The position numbers and the translations under genes are program-made. The notes under the pieces were generated by a model. The model made no database searches. It had not been told where the DNA came from and saw only the letters and a program-made list of their open reading frames with translations. A DNA stretch of 26,869 nt from positions 32,003 through 58,871 of the forward strand of contig AVPN01000254.1 in assembly GCA_000695325.1 (NCBI GenBank), given 5' to 3'. The DNA is from Pleurobrachia bachei (Eukaryota; Ctenophora; Tentaculata; Cydippida; Pleurobrachiidae). Positions within the stretch are counted from its first letter, which is position 1. Every line of letters starts with the position of its first letter. This document shows, one piece after another, positions 1 through 10,241 of the stretch.

Positions 1-24
1 TGAGCTCAGGCCAAACGCGCGCGC

Positions 25-510
25 GGCATTCGCTTCAATCCCCTCGTTGCGGGGTGCCGCGGCAGCGCAAACGAGGGGGTTGCAGCGCCTTCCAACCCCC
101 TGATGGAGATAGTTATTGATCGCACCATGGCGAATGATAGTCTGAGTCGAAATTCTTAAAATCGCAAAAAGAAAAATTTATCGCGCGTACCATTTAAAAC
201 TAAAAAGTGCAGCGCAAATAAAGTCCGATTTTTAAGAATGCGAACCGCGAACGCGCGATTTCAAGTTTTGAATTGAAATTGGTAGCGCGCGACGTGTGAT
301 GCGCGTGAAATGCTCTGATTTGCGCGCAAGCGGTTCGCATTATTAAAAATCGCACTTTATCTTCAAAAAATTCTCAAAAATAAATATTTTGGTCATTTTT
401 TGCAAAATTTGCTCATCAGTTTTCTGTTTTGAAAATCTGAACCTCCTTTTGGAATGCGCTGCAATCCCCTCATGCGCGCGACCCCGCAACGAGGGCCTGC
501 AGCGTATGCC
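25..510. mobile_element. MITE-like foldback element with long terminal inverted repeats
   Basis: The left arm (25-95) and the reverse complement of the right arm (449-510) align over about 60 bp. Shared blocks are CCCTCGTTGCGGGGT, GAGGGG and TTGCAGCGC followed by TTCCAA. The left arm also pairs with itself (CCCTCGTTGCG near 41 against CGCAAACGAGGG near 66). No transposase reading frame lies inside, so it looks like a non-autonomous DNA element. I could not identify a target-site duplication, so the exact ends are uncertain. Confidence 0.65.
220..358. repeat. Internal inverted repeat of the foldback element
   Basis: The arms at 220-248 and 330-358 are 29 bp each and reverse-complementary with two or three mismatches; the shared core is ATGCGAACCGC next to CGATTTTTAA. 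Together with the outer arms this makes a nested foldback structure. The 80-bp loop is rich in CGCG. Confidence 0.65.
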
Positions 511-640
511 AAAACCTCATTTTGTCTCTAAGAGGATGTAGAACCAAATACACCCCAAGAAGCCTTGAAAACATTGACTTTAACTTCTAAGTGTGCTGTG
601 TGTATGGGATTTTATTTTATCTATAAGAGTGATTTTAAGA

Positions 641-660
641 TTTATTTATTTATTTATTTT
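641..660. repeat. TTTA simple repeat
   Basis: A short (TTTA)n run directly abuts the left end of the second inverted-repeat element. It may be its insertion site. Confidence 0.7.
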
Positions 661-807
661 TACCAACCCCAACACCGGGGGCAAATGATCGAACCCAATG
701 TGAATGAGACTCATTGTGATTAACTCTTCATAGGGTTACCCCCTTTCTCTCTTCGGCAGCTTCTCTTTGGCTGTTGAAAAGTGATGCCAATCGGTGTTGG
801 GGTTAGT
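661..807. mobile_element. Short MITE-like element, family 2
   Basis: An element of about 147 bp bounded by inverted repeats: ACCAACCCCAACACCG at the left and CGGTGTTGGGGTTAG at the right. It is too short to code. Its right 50 bp recur in inverted orientation at 1106-1160, which supports a dispersed repeat family. A poly(A) run of about 18 bases follows near 818-836. Confidence 0.6.
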
Positions 808-1105
808 GAATTTTCAAACAAAAAAAAAAAAAAAAACCTCCTTTTGTGATCGATGTTCTTACAGCTTGAGCTTTATCATTTTTCCAGTACCTCAACCATG
901 TCTTTAAAGTCTTAAACATAAAAAACATGCCCCATTAAATATTTTCACCCGCTGGTGTTTGCTGCCCTGGTCCCTCTGCCCTCAAGATTGAACGCCCTGT
1001 GGGGTAACTCGCCATTTTTGCACGTGACGATGGCCCTGCTACTATTTGGCATCTGCTACCTTTTAATGATGACTTCCCCCATCTCACGACTGAATATTGC
1101 AAGCC

Positions 1106-1160
1106 CTATCCCCAACACCGATTGGCATGAGGCATCACTTTTTAGCAGCCAAGGAGAAGC
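1106..1160. mobile_element. Partial inverted copy of MITE family 2
   Basis: This segment matches the reverse complement of 754-806: CCCCAACACCGATTGGCAT, then CATCACTTTT, AGCCAA and GAGAAGCT. It differs by a few substitutions and an insertion of about five bases. The copy is truncated and lies about 45 bp upstream of the first coding exon. Confidence 0.6.
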
Positions 1161-1179
1161 TACTGAAAAGTCTTAACCA

Positions 1180-1201
1180 CTAACCATTCTTCCAACACTA
1201 G
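1180..1201 (+). promoter_or_regulatory. 3' splice-site-like signal just upstream of a start codon
   Basis: A CTAAC branch-point-like motif at 1180-1184 is followed by a pyrimidine-rich stretch and TAG ending at 1201. ATG follows 4 nt later at 1206. It could end a 5'UTR intron or be a spliced-leader acceptor. The same arrangement precedes other starts in the window. Confidence 0.45.
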
Positions 1202-1205
1202 AATT

Positions 1206-4200
1206 ATGACATCATCACCAGAGAATTGCGAAGAATCACCAACATCAGACAAGGAGGAAGATCAGAAAGAAGATCAGGATTCCATTGTCGATGTGGAAGA
1301 TCTAGGAGACGAGGAAGAAGAAGCAGAAGATGAAGATGATCAAGTGAAGGAAGATTTGTATGAAGATTTCGATGAGTTGGCTGACCTTGCTGTGACGGCA
1401 GGTGACGATCAGGATCAAGATGATCTGGAACTGGATGATGAACCACCTCCACCCGGAACAGAGGTATTAAATTAGACCGCTTAAAAGGGCACATGTGTTA
1501 TTAGAGAGTAGGCCGCTTAGGGGTCATGTTATTAGGGAGTGTTAAGTGTTTTTTAAATCATCACTGTTGGTTGTGTTCACCATATTCCTGGTATATTGCC
1601 TCAGTGACGGCTAAGTCACGTAGTTAAAAAGTTCTAACTCTCCTTTACGGTGAAAAAGGGCCGAAAAAACTATCGCGACCTAGACAGAGTGTATTTCCTG
1701 GTCTATCTTTGTGACTAATTAATTAAATTACACCTCCTAATTTCACTGCCACTCACCCCCTCCCTCAGATCGTACCAATGTCAGCACACGACGTTTCCGG
1801 TGTTGGAATCAACAAGGATGAAATATCAGCGTGGTTGCAAAGCGAGGATTCTCTTTTGACAGGTAGTATATTACATTCCAAATGACACTTCCAGCTTCCT
1901 CCATTCTCAATACCACTTCCCCCTGCAGTTGATATAGTGAAAATAACAGTTCCCCCTGTATTTGTTAAATATTAATTGCCATGGTGACATCCAGTACGGA
2001 TAACAGCTGGCATTGTTTTGACTATTGCCACATTTTAACATGCCACTTTTGTTTAGGCGGTGAAATTGTACCGCTACGGATTTATCCTTCCCCTCCTAAC
2101 AGCGAACACTCTTCTGAAAGCAAGTGAGTGAATTTTAGGTAGCAGGGAGGGTGAGATATCATGATCCACTGCTGCAGTGAGATAGAATAGCACCTGGTAC
2201 CTAATTTTGATGTTACTTTTAGAAAGGAGATAGATCACTGAGATTTAGAAACCTCTTGAAATTTGATAATTATAGGTGCTATAAATCTCGCTTGTTGGAG
2301 ATGTGTAGAGGGGGTACCAGCTGACCTAGCACCTCACTTTTCCCGTGTCTTGAAGCAGAGATAGAGAGGTGGAGAGAAGCAGAGAGAGATGGAGAGACAC
2401 AGAGAGAGAAAGAGAGAGGTGGAGAGAATTATAGAGATAGCTAGTTGTAGTTGTGGTGGCAGGGAGACTTTTATAAGGTCTACAAGCTCCACACACACAC
2501 AAGCACCCACCTGGATCCCTTCTCAACCTCACACAACTATTATAGAGTCTAGCTCTCAGAAAATATATTCAACTAAGGATCTTTCTTATTATTCAAATAA
2601 TAATAATATAAGGAGGACACACCTTCTAATCCCACCTCCTTCTCAGGTCGGAACAAAGGAAACGAGAGAGGAGGAGAAGCCACGAGAACAGGTACCAGAT
2701 GGTGTTTAGAGAATAGAACTCCACGTCGTGATGTGGCATCATTTCTCTCAATCTAATTTGTAATCTCATCTGTTTTTCCACGTCCTTGACACCCTGTACC
2801 CCTCGTCTTGACACCCTCTACCCCTACTCCTGACACCCTCTATCCCTCTTAACACCTTCCTTTTGACACCCTCTACCCCTATCAGGGAAGTACGGCCTCG
2901 TAGGACATCATCATCTCGATCCTCCCGATCCTCGTCAAAGAAGAGAGCCAGAGTCAGCAGAGAGGATAGATCCTCCCCTGACCGCAAGAGGAGAGTTCCA
3001 TCACGTACAACATCATCTAGGAGGGGGTCCCCGGCTAGACGCAGCGGGGTCTCTCCCAGAAGGATAGCTTCATCAAGTGGAGCCAGACGGTCATCTTCTA
3101 GACGATCTTCACCCTCTTCTAGACGATCTTCACCAGGAGTTAGAAGGGCATCACCAGGAGTTAGAAGGGCCTCTCCCGCTGTTAGGCGATCCTCACCTGT
3201 TACCAGAAGACTATCACCCCCTGTCAGAAGAGTGTCACCCAGTAGGAGAATCAGATCACCCAGAAGATCCCCTAGACGACACAGAATCTCACCTAGGCGA
3301 GCAGCAGCAGCACCCCGGTCTGAGGTCAGGGTTGTGTCAAGGTCCATATCGGCCAGTGAACCAGCAGCTAGACGTGTCACACTACGGAGAATTGTTGCCG
3401 AGGTAAGACTTGAAACATTTATATTCATATATTTTCAAATTTTCAAATATGATACTGGTTGCCATTCGAAGTGTGTTTCACTTTTTAGAACCCCATATAA
3501 TTGTGTTATAGAAAGTTTACAATCCCTCTCTGTTTATCTGACCCCTTTCCCTCTGCTATGATGTGTATATGACCCCTTCCCCCTCCTCAGGGTGGAGATG
3601 CAAGAGAGCTACTGTCACGTGATCAAGCCCGATCCAAGGCACGTGTAGAATCGAGCCGAACCAAGTCGCGAGGAGAACCTCAAACAAGTAGCAGTGCAAT
3701 CGACCACCTGAAGGCCCAGATCAGACAGACAGAGGAAAACGCTAGGAGACTTCTGAAGGAAGCAAAGTCAGCGAAGGAGGATTTGTTGAATATCCTGACG
3801 GACGAGAGGAGAGATGACGAGAGGAGGGCAAGGAGAAAGAGGGAGGAGGAGAGACAGATGAAGGAGGAGGTTGAACGGAGACGAAAGATGGCCGAACGGG
3901 AACGAGAGTTGAGAAGAAGGCGAGAAGAAGAGAGGAAAGAAGAGAAACGAGAACGTATCAGAAAAGAAGAGGAACGACGAAAACGAGAGGACAAGAGGGA
4001 ATCGAAACGAGAATTAGAGCTAAAACGGGAACCCGAAGTTTTTCAACCACACGAATGGAGGGTTCTTAGCCCCTCGGAAGTCGACGTAAGTGGATGGAGA
4101 ACTAAAATCGTGATTGGTATATCTAGATTCTTTGGACTCACGTCTCTGCCAATTTATCGTCTATTTTATAGTAGTCCCAATCCAAAACTCACCCTGGTCC

Positions 4201-7200
4201 CCACCCCTCCTGCACGTGTTGTACGTCCGATGCTGACACTGACACCTCGTTGAGAGGTGATATCTCTGTGAAAAGCAATCGGTTACACCACTCTTGCCGG
4301 GCGCGCGCGCGTGTGAGGTCTCTCCAGCGCATTTCACCACCCTGATCAATGCTGTCATCTGTTGAATCCTTCGAACATGATTGCAGTTAGAGGGTTAAAT
4401 ATCGACACGAAACACCCCCTACAGACCTCTTCCTAAACACCCTCTATACAACATCATTACAGGGTTTCAATATTTCTGGGCCGGCAATTTTTGTGCAACA
4501 CTTTGGTCGAGACACCTCCAGAAGAGACTTGTACGATCATTTTAGGAACTATGGAACTATTATCGACGTTTCCAAACTTGAAATCAGAAAGCGAAGGTAG
4601 GTTGGTGCTTTTTGTAACATTTCCTTGGTCTCTAGGAGTAGCACTAGAGTCGCCCTGCCAACACCCATCCTAATTCTTCACTTTTCCCCACAGATCGGCA
4701 TGCATCATTTTTAGTCGCCCATCCGAGGCGGACCGTGCATTCCAAGCTTATAGGGGAAGGAGGGAGGGGATGATGGGGACTGATGTTTCTATGAGGAGAG
4801 AGCCATCTGTAGAGGAGAGAACTCCAGAGAACGATAGAGAAGAACCAAGCTCTTCACCTACCACTTCACCACAAGCAGGTCAGTTGGTTTAGTGATCTAG
4901 TTTCCAACTCACTCTCGTCCCTCCCTTCTAACACCCTCCCTTCTCTCAGATTACCTAACACCCTCCCTTCTCTCAGATTACCTAACACCCTCCCTTCTCT
5001 CAGATTACCTAACACCCTCCCTTCTCTCAGATTACCTAACACCCTCCCTTCTCTCAGATTACCTAACACCCTCCCTTCTCTCAGATTACCTAACACCCTC
5101 CCTTCTCTCAGATTACCTAACACCCTCCCTTCTCTCAGATTCCCTAACACCCTCCCTTCTCTCAGATTCCCTAACACCCTCCCTTCTCTCAGATTCCCTA
5201 ACACCCTCCCTTCTCTCAGATTCCCTAACACCCTCCCTTCTCTCAGATTCCCTAACACCCTCCCTTCTCTCAGATTCCCTAACACCCTCCCTTCTCTCAG
5301 ATTCCCTAACACCCTCCCTTCTCTCAGATTCCCTAACACCCTCCCTTCTCTCAGATTCCCTAACACCCTCCCTTCTCTCAGATTCCCTAACACCCTCCCT
5401 TCTCTCAGATTCCCTAACACCCTCCCTTCTCTCAGATTCCCTAACACCCTCCCTTCTCTCAGATTCCCTAACACCCTCCCTTCTCTCAGATTCCCTAACA
5501 CCCTCCCTTCTCCTAGATTCTTTGGACTCACGTCTCTGCCAATTTATCGTCTATTTTATAGTTGTCCCAATCCAAAACTCACCCTGTACCCCCACCCCTC
5601 CTGCACGTGTTGTGCGTCCGATGCTGACACTGACACCTCGTTGAGAGGGGATATCTCTGTGAAAAGCAATCGGTTACACCACTCTTACCGGGCGCGCGCG
5701 CGTGTGAGGTCTCTCCAGCGCATTTCACCACCCTTCACCAATGCTGTCATCTGTTGACTCCCTCAAACATGATTGCAGTTAGAGGGTTTAATATCGCCTG
5801 ACAACAAACTCCCCCTGCAGACCTCCCTCTATACAACATCATTACAGGGTTTCAATATTTCTGGGCCGGCAATTTTTGTGCAACACTTTGGTCGAGACAC
5901 CTCCAGAAGAGACTTGTACGATCATTTTAGGAACTATGGAACTATTATCGACGTTTCCAAACTTGAAATCAGAAAGCGAAGGTAGGTTGGTGCTTTTTGT
6001 AACATTTCCTTGGTCTCTAGGAGTAGCACTAGAGTCGCCCTGCCAACACCCATCCTAATTCTTCACTTTTCCCCACAGATCGGCATGCATCATTTTTAGT
6101 CGCCCATCCGAGGCGGACCGTGCATTCCAAGCTTATAGGGGAAGGAGGGAGGGGATGATGGGGACTGATGTTTCTATGAGGAGAGAGCCATCTGTAGAGG
6201 AGAGAACTCCAGAGAACGATAGAGAAGAACCAAGCTCTTCACCTACCACTTCACCACAAGCAGGTCAGTTGGTTTAGTGATCTAGTTTCCAACTCACTCT
6301 CGTCCCTCCCTTCTAACACCCTCCCTTCTCTCAGATTACCTAACACCCTCCCTTCTCTCAGATTCCCTAACACCCTCCCTTCTCATATTCCCTAACACCC
6401 TCACTTCTCTCAGATTCCCTAACACCTCCCTTCTCCCAGATTCCCTAACACCCTCCCTCCTCCCAGATTCCCTAACACCCTCCCGTCTCTTTGATTCCCT
6501 AATTCCCTCCCCTCTCTCAAATTCCCTAACACCCTCCCGTCTCTTTGATTCCCTAATTCCCTCCCTTCTCTCAGATTCCCTAACACCATCTTCTCTCAGA
6601 TTCCCTAATACCCTCACTTCTCTCAGATTCCCTAACACCTCCCTTCTCCCAGATTCCCTAACACCCTCCCGTCTCTTTGATTCCCTAATTCCCTCCCTTC
6701 TCTCAGATTCCCTAACACCCTCCCTTCTCATATTCCCTAACACCCTCACTTCTCTCAGATTCCCTAACACCTCCCTTCTCCCAGATTCCCTAACACCCTC
6801 CCTCCTCCCAGATTCCCTAACACCCTCCCGTCTCTTTGATTCCCTAATTCCCTCCCTTCTCTCAGATTCCCTAACACCCTCCCTTCTCATATTCCCTAAC
6901 ACCCTCACTTCTCTCAGATTCCCTAACACCTCCCTTCTCCCAGATTCCCTAACACCCTCCCGTCTCTTTGATTCCCTAATTCCCTCCCTTCTCTCAGATT
7001 CCCTAACACCCTCCCTTCTCATATTCCCTAACACCCTCACTTCTCTCAGATTCCCTAACACCTCCCTTCTCCCAGATTCCCTAACACCCTCCCGTCTCTT
7101 TGATTCCCTAATTCCCTCCCTTCTCTCAGATTCCCTAACACCCTCCCTTCTCATATTCCCTAACACCCTCACTTCTCTCAGATTCCCTAACACCTCCCTT

Positions 7201-7599
7201 CTCCCAGATTCCCTAACACCCTCCCGTCTCTTTGATTCCCTAATTCCCTCCCTTCTCTCAGATTCCCTAACACCCTCCCTTCTCATATTCCCTAACACCC
7301 TCACTTCTCTCAGATTCCCTAACACCTCCCTTCTCCCAGATTCCCTAACACCCTCCCTCCTCCCAGATTCCCTAACACCCTCCCGTCTCTTTGATTCCCT
7401 AATTCCCTCCCTTCTCTCAGATTCCCTAACACCCTCCCTTCTCTCAGATTCCCTAACACCCTCCCTTCTCTCAGATTCCTTAACTCCACCAAGTACCTTT
7501 GATATCCTACTGAACGCCCTGAAGAAAGATAAAACCCAGCAAAATGACCAAGCAGCACCGACGGAAGAAACGACGAATCCTCCAATTCCTGTCATTTGA
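1206..7599 (+). CDS. RS-rich, coiled-coil, RRM protein (predicted 639 aa, nine exons)
   Basis: My splice model joins 1206-1463, 1769-1862, 2057-2123, 2647-2691, 2886-3402, 3591-4085, 4463-4596, 4694-4878 and 7475-7599. All introns are GT-AG, the phases agree, and the total is 1920 bp. Approximate layout: acidic Asp/Glu-rich region (1-86), linker (87-154), RS domain with many RRxSP-type steps (155-327), Arg/Glu-rich coiled coil (328-492), RRM (about 500-575; RNP2-like IFVQHF, RNP1-like SACIIF), Ser/Thr/Pro tail ending in a short helix-like STFDILLNALKKDK. An RS domain plus RRM implies nuclear RNA or co-transcriptional work. PGC-1-type coactivators also combine an acidic N-terminus, RS region and RRM, but I see no diagnostic match, so no symbol is given. 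The RRM exons are duplicated at 5848-5981 and 6079-6263, and the last exon at 10488-10612. The first intron donor (GTATTA) is weak. Confidence 0.7.
2782..2885 (+). repeat. Degenerate pyrimidine-rich tandem repeat ending intron 4
   Basis: About five loose copies of a 15-25 nt module (TGACACCCTCTACCCCT and variants) run up to the acceptor ATCAG at 2885. Each carries a TGAC or TAAC branch-point-like core and a pyrimidine tract. It resembles the larger arrays later in the same gene. Confidence 0.6.
4123..4949 (+). repeat. Segmental duplication X, copy 1 (RRM exons 7-8)
   Basis: About 830 bp holding the end of intron 6, exons 7 and 8 and the start of intron 8. It recurs at 5513-6335. The upstream 300 bp differ at roughly one base in twenty. 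From about 4441 through exon 8 I see no difference between the copies. Confidence 0.85.
4923..5516 (+). repeat. 27-bp minisatellite, array 1 (22 units, splice-acceptor-like)
   Basis: Twenty-one units end in CAG at exact 27-bp steps from 4949 to 5489, and a final unit ends in TAG at 5516. Each holds CTAACACC, a pyrimidine tract (CTCCCTTCTCTC) and CAG. After the first CAG, seven units begin ATTACC and the next fourteen ATTCCC. The array follows the donor of exon 8 (4878). Confidence 0.95.
5513..6335 (+). repeat. Segmental duplication X, copy 2 (second RRM exon pair)
   Basis: Repeats 4123-4949. The exon 7 copy is 5848-5981 and the exon 8 copy 6079-6263, with intact splice sites and no internal stops. 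Exons 7 plus 8 total 319 bp, so including both pairs in one transcript would shift the frame; only one pair can be used in this reading. The junction with array 1 falls in the short shared word CTAGATTC. Confidence 0.85.
6308..7474 (+). repeat. 27-bp minisatellite, array 2, with 132-bp higher-order repeat
   Basis: About 1.17 kb of the same unit family, more diverged. The marker GTCTCTTTG recurs at 6485, 6539, 6671, 6830, 6962, 7094, 7226 and 7385, giving spacings of 54, 132, 159, 132, 132, 132 and 159 bp. That indicates a higher-order block of 132 bp, sometimes with one extra 27-bp unit. Some variants lose the AG (CTTTGATT, CTCATATT). The array ends at the acceptor of the terminal exon (CAG at 7472-7474). 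Confidence 0.9.
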
Positions 7600-7865
7600 T
7601 ATGAACGGACTTCCTTTTTAGTTTGTGTGTAGGACATTTGGATTTTTGAACAACTCACATTTCCTACTACCGCCCAAGAGTTCCCTCTTTCTACTTCTAG
7701 AGAAAGTAAGGGAGTAGAGCGGGAATTTCCTTGTTTTTTGACAAACAAAGAAAATAACTAAACCCCTCTAAACCATACAATATCTTTTGTCTGACAGAGA
7801 GAGTGTGTAGGGATCGTGTTTTTAACTTATTTGACGGGGAATAGGAGAGTGTGACAACTAATGAT

Positions 7866-8017
7866 GCAAGAGATTTTAGTAGTGACTCTGTGTATTATAA
7901 ACTCATATCATCTTTCTTTTTTTTCGTTACGACACTAAATTCGGAGTTTTTTAACGTTTCGAAAACACTCAAATTGGTTTTGAAGGGGGCTGGAATGACA
8001 CAAATAAACAATCACAC
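7866..8017. other. Block identical between duplicate copies, in the 3' flank of the RS/RRM gene
   Basis: These 152 bp match 10870-11021 base for base by eye, although the flanks differ often. The block contains AATAAA at 8003-8008, a possible poly(A) signal for the + strand gene, and a T8 run. It has no coding potential I would defend. Confidence 0.55.
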
Positions 8018-8319
8018 GGGTATCGGATCTCTCTTCGATCAGATATTCACTATTCAGATAGTCTGTTATCCCCTAAATTCCATGGGTAGCTGTGGGTAAT
8101 TTCAGGAGTGACTGGGAAGGTAGGGCTCTGCTCTTATCATTATCCCTCGGTATCTCCATCTGAAAAAGATGATCCAATGTCAAGAAACCAGCTGGTCAAC
8201 TGAAATTGAAAGGATTGGGGTGCGCCACTTTCTCGAATTTTCTCACACTCGCGCGGTGAACTCCACAAAAAAGACACGCGCGCTACTCACCAATACGAGA
8301 ACAGGGGTGTGTGTGACAA

Positions 8320-10241
8320 TCAATGATATCCTATTCTCTCTGCTTGTTCTTGACCGTTGACCTTGTGAGAGATAACTTGTCCGTTCTCCTCAACCGTCAC
8401 TGTTTCCACACCGTTTTGAACAACCTGGATAACAGTGGAAATTAGTAGCTGGTAAAAGCGAGTGACAGAACTTCTATAGTAGAGACTAGAGAACGATATA
8501 TTAGACGTTTAGGGGCCTAATAAAATGAACATATTGCATGGTCAGTAACTCTCTCTTATCTGGTCGAAGGGTCGACTATCGGTTGACCTTCTATCCCTCA
8601 CTAAATCGTACTTTATCTCTCCCTCACTTTCACCATCTCTCTCTCCATCTCTCCTTATATCTCTCCCTTTGTCAAACACACAGATCAAGCTACTATTGCA
8701 CAATATCACGCAATACAAATCATACAATCGATTTAGATATAGCACAGTCGAAATACATACCCAAAATATAACTTAAGGATTGAGATCGACTAATTCGGTA
8801 GAACAATTAAAGCGAAAGCCGGGGTACCGGTTCAATTAGTAAAAACAATGTCATAAAAACTTCTTAGCCGTAAAAACAAGCATGTCATATAAAAGGACTT
8901 CTTACCCGTTTGGTTGTGACTCGTTTCCCGTTTCTGATGGTTGTAGATGTGGACGAAGAGGTGAAACTACCACCACCCCCTCCAAACCCTCCTCCCATAG
9001 AGGTGGAGCTCATTGAACTGCTGGGGAGATAGAGAGATATGGGTTAGAGTGTGTTTGGTGGTAGACTCTGGAGAAGGTTTTTCTATGGCGAGCAATTAAA
9101 AAATGAGCCTCATGATAATGGTGTAACGTCTGTAAAGTGGAATACACACACATGACACACAAGAGGGAAAATAAGGAAGATCCCGAAGCAAGCTGTGATA
9201 GTTTTAGGTCTCTCCCTCTCTGAACTATAATGTGGGGTCCACACAGACACACATCACACGAGAGGGAAGATCCCTAAGCAACCTGTGATAGTTTAAATCT
9301 CCCTCTGTGAACTAATATTAGGTTTCACACACTTCCCTGTCTTCACGGCGTTGACATGTACAGTAACAATTCATGCGTAAAAGTGCAGTAAAATAGTTTT
9401 GTGTGAGAGGTATGCAGGTCGAATTTAGCTAGTACCAGTATAATTTGCTTGCGAATGAGTAGAGAGGTGAATTATGAGGCTAGATGGATCATACAGAATG
9501 GAGAGTGTAACATTGTTAACTTACAATCCGCCGCCACCGTTTCCAAATGAAGAGAACATCATCCCTCCCCCAAAGGGATGTCCAAATCCACCACCCATAA
9601 AGTCATCATCACCAAACCTACATGTTGGGGGATCCAATTATCAAACATTGATCTGTATACAGTGTGATGGCACCAAATACCGAGAGTGCTCAATCGTCAG
9701 AGCGAGAGCAAAAATTGATATGTATAAAGTTAATTAAAAAAGTTTCGCAAGTGCATGTCAGAAGGTTTAGATCCTTACGTCATAAACGGACTGGCATGTC
9801 GTGCTGATGACGGCCTCGAGGAAGATCTACTACTGCTATGTCTCCCCATATTAGGAAAACTCTGGAAGAACGGATCGTGACCCCCGAAAAACTCTGCAAA
9901 TATGTCGTCTGCGGTTCGGAAATGGAAACCACCATGCCTGAAACCACCTCCAGCTCCCCGAGAGTGTCCTCCTGGTGATGGACCACCTAGTTGGGTGGGG
10001 GTTGGGAGTTAGTGGGGTCCACCTAGTGGGGGATTGGGAGTTTCTAGTGGGGGACTCCACCTAGAAGGGTAAGTGTTTTGTAGTACATATTGCACAGATT
10101 GTATTGGTGGTAGGGGAGTCAATCAAATGGTATGGTGTTTGTGAAATGTGAGACAGACAAAGAAAAGTCTCCCCAGTCCCCACTCTCTCTCCCCACTCTG
10201 TCTCCCCCTCTATCAGATCTGTACTTACTATCTGTCAGACC
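8320..10241 (-). pseudogene. 5'-truncated copy of the DNAJB6-like gene (exons 3' to 7 only)
   Basis: Exon copies are 9779-9986, 9525-9617, 8906-9020 and 8320-8424, plus only 13 bp of exon 3 (10229-10241). Lengths, phases and splice sites equal those of the intact gene at 11329-13845. Exons 6 and 7 encode the same peptide in both copies; exon 4 differs by a Ser/Thr swap, and exon 5 reads TFGDDDF here against TFDNDDF. No J domain is encoded, so alone it is not a functional Hsp40. Because it lies downstream of the intact gene on the same strand, its exons could in principle serve as alternative 3' exons. An assembly duplicate is the other explanation. Confidence 0.75.

Larger units (their letters stand above)
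7475..10241. repeat. Segmental duplication Y, copy 1 (terminal exon plus DNAJB 3' half)
   Basis: About 2.77 kb carrying the terminal exon of the RS/RRM gene (+) and exons 7 to 4 plus 13 bp of exon 3 of the DNAJB gene (-). It recurs at 10488-13188 with scattered substitutions and intronic indels. The right breakpoint lies inside DNAJB exon 3, where sequence switches directly to minisatellite array 3. Confidence 0.85.

Noticed and set aside
955-1176. 73-codon frame with a hydrophobic stretch upstream of the RS/RRM gene
   Set aside because: Its 3' part is the inverted MITE copy at 1106-1160, and there is no ATG at its start or recognisable protein.
2766-3428. 220-codon minus-strand frame rich in Leu/Asp
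   Set aside because: Antisense shadow of the RS-domain exon (2886-3402).
4923-5516. CRISPR array
   Set aside because: Units are contiguous with no spacers, and the DNA is eukaryotic.
4866-5531. Minus-strand open frame of 221 codons made of NLREGRVLG repeats
   Set aside because: It is only the 27-bp array read backwards; a unit length divisible by three keeps frames open by itself.
6336-7748. Minus-strand open frame of 470 codons with Arg/Glu repeats
   Set aside because: Again the array read backwards, antisense to the terminal exon. No independent start context, splice signals or family features.
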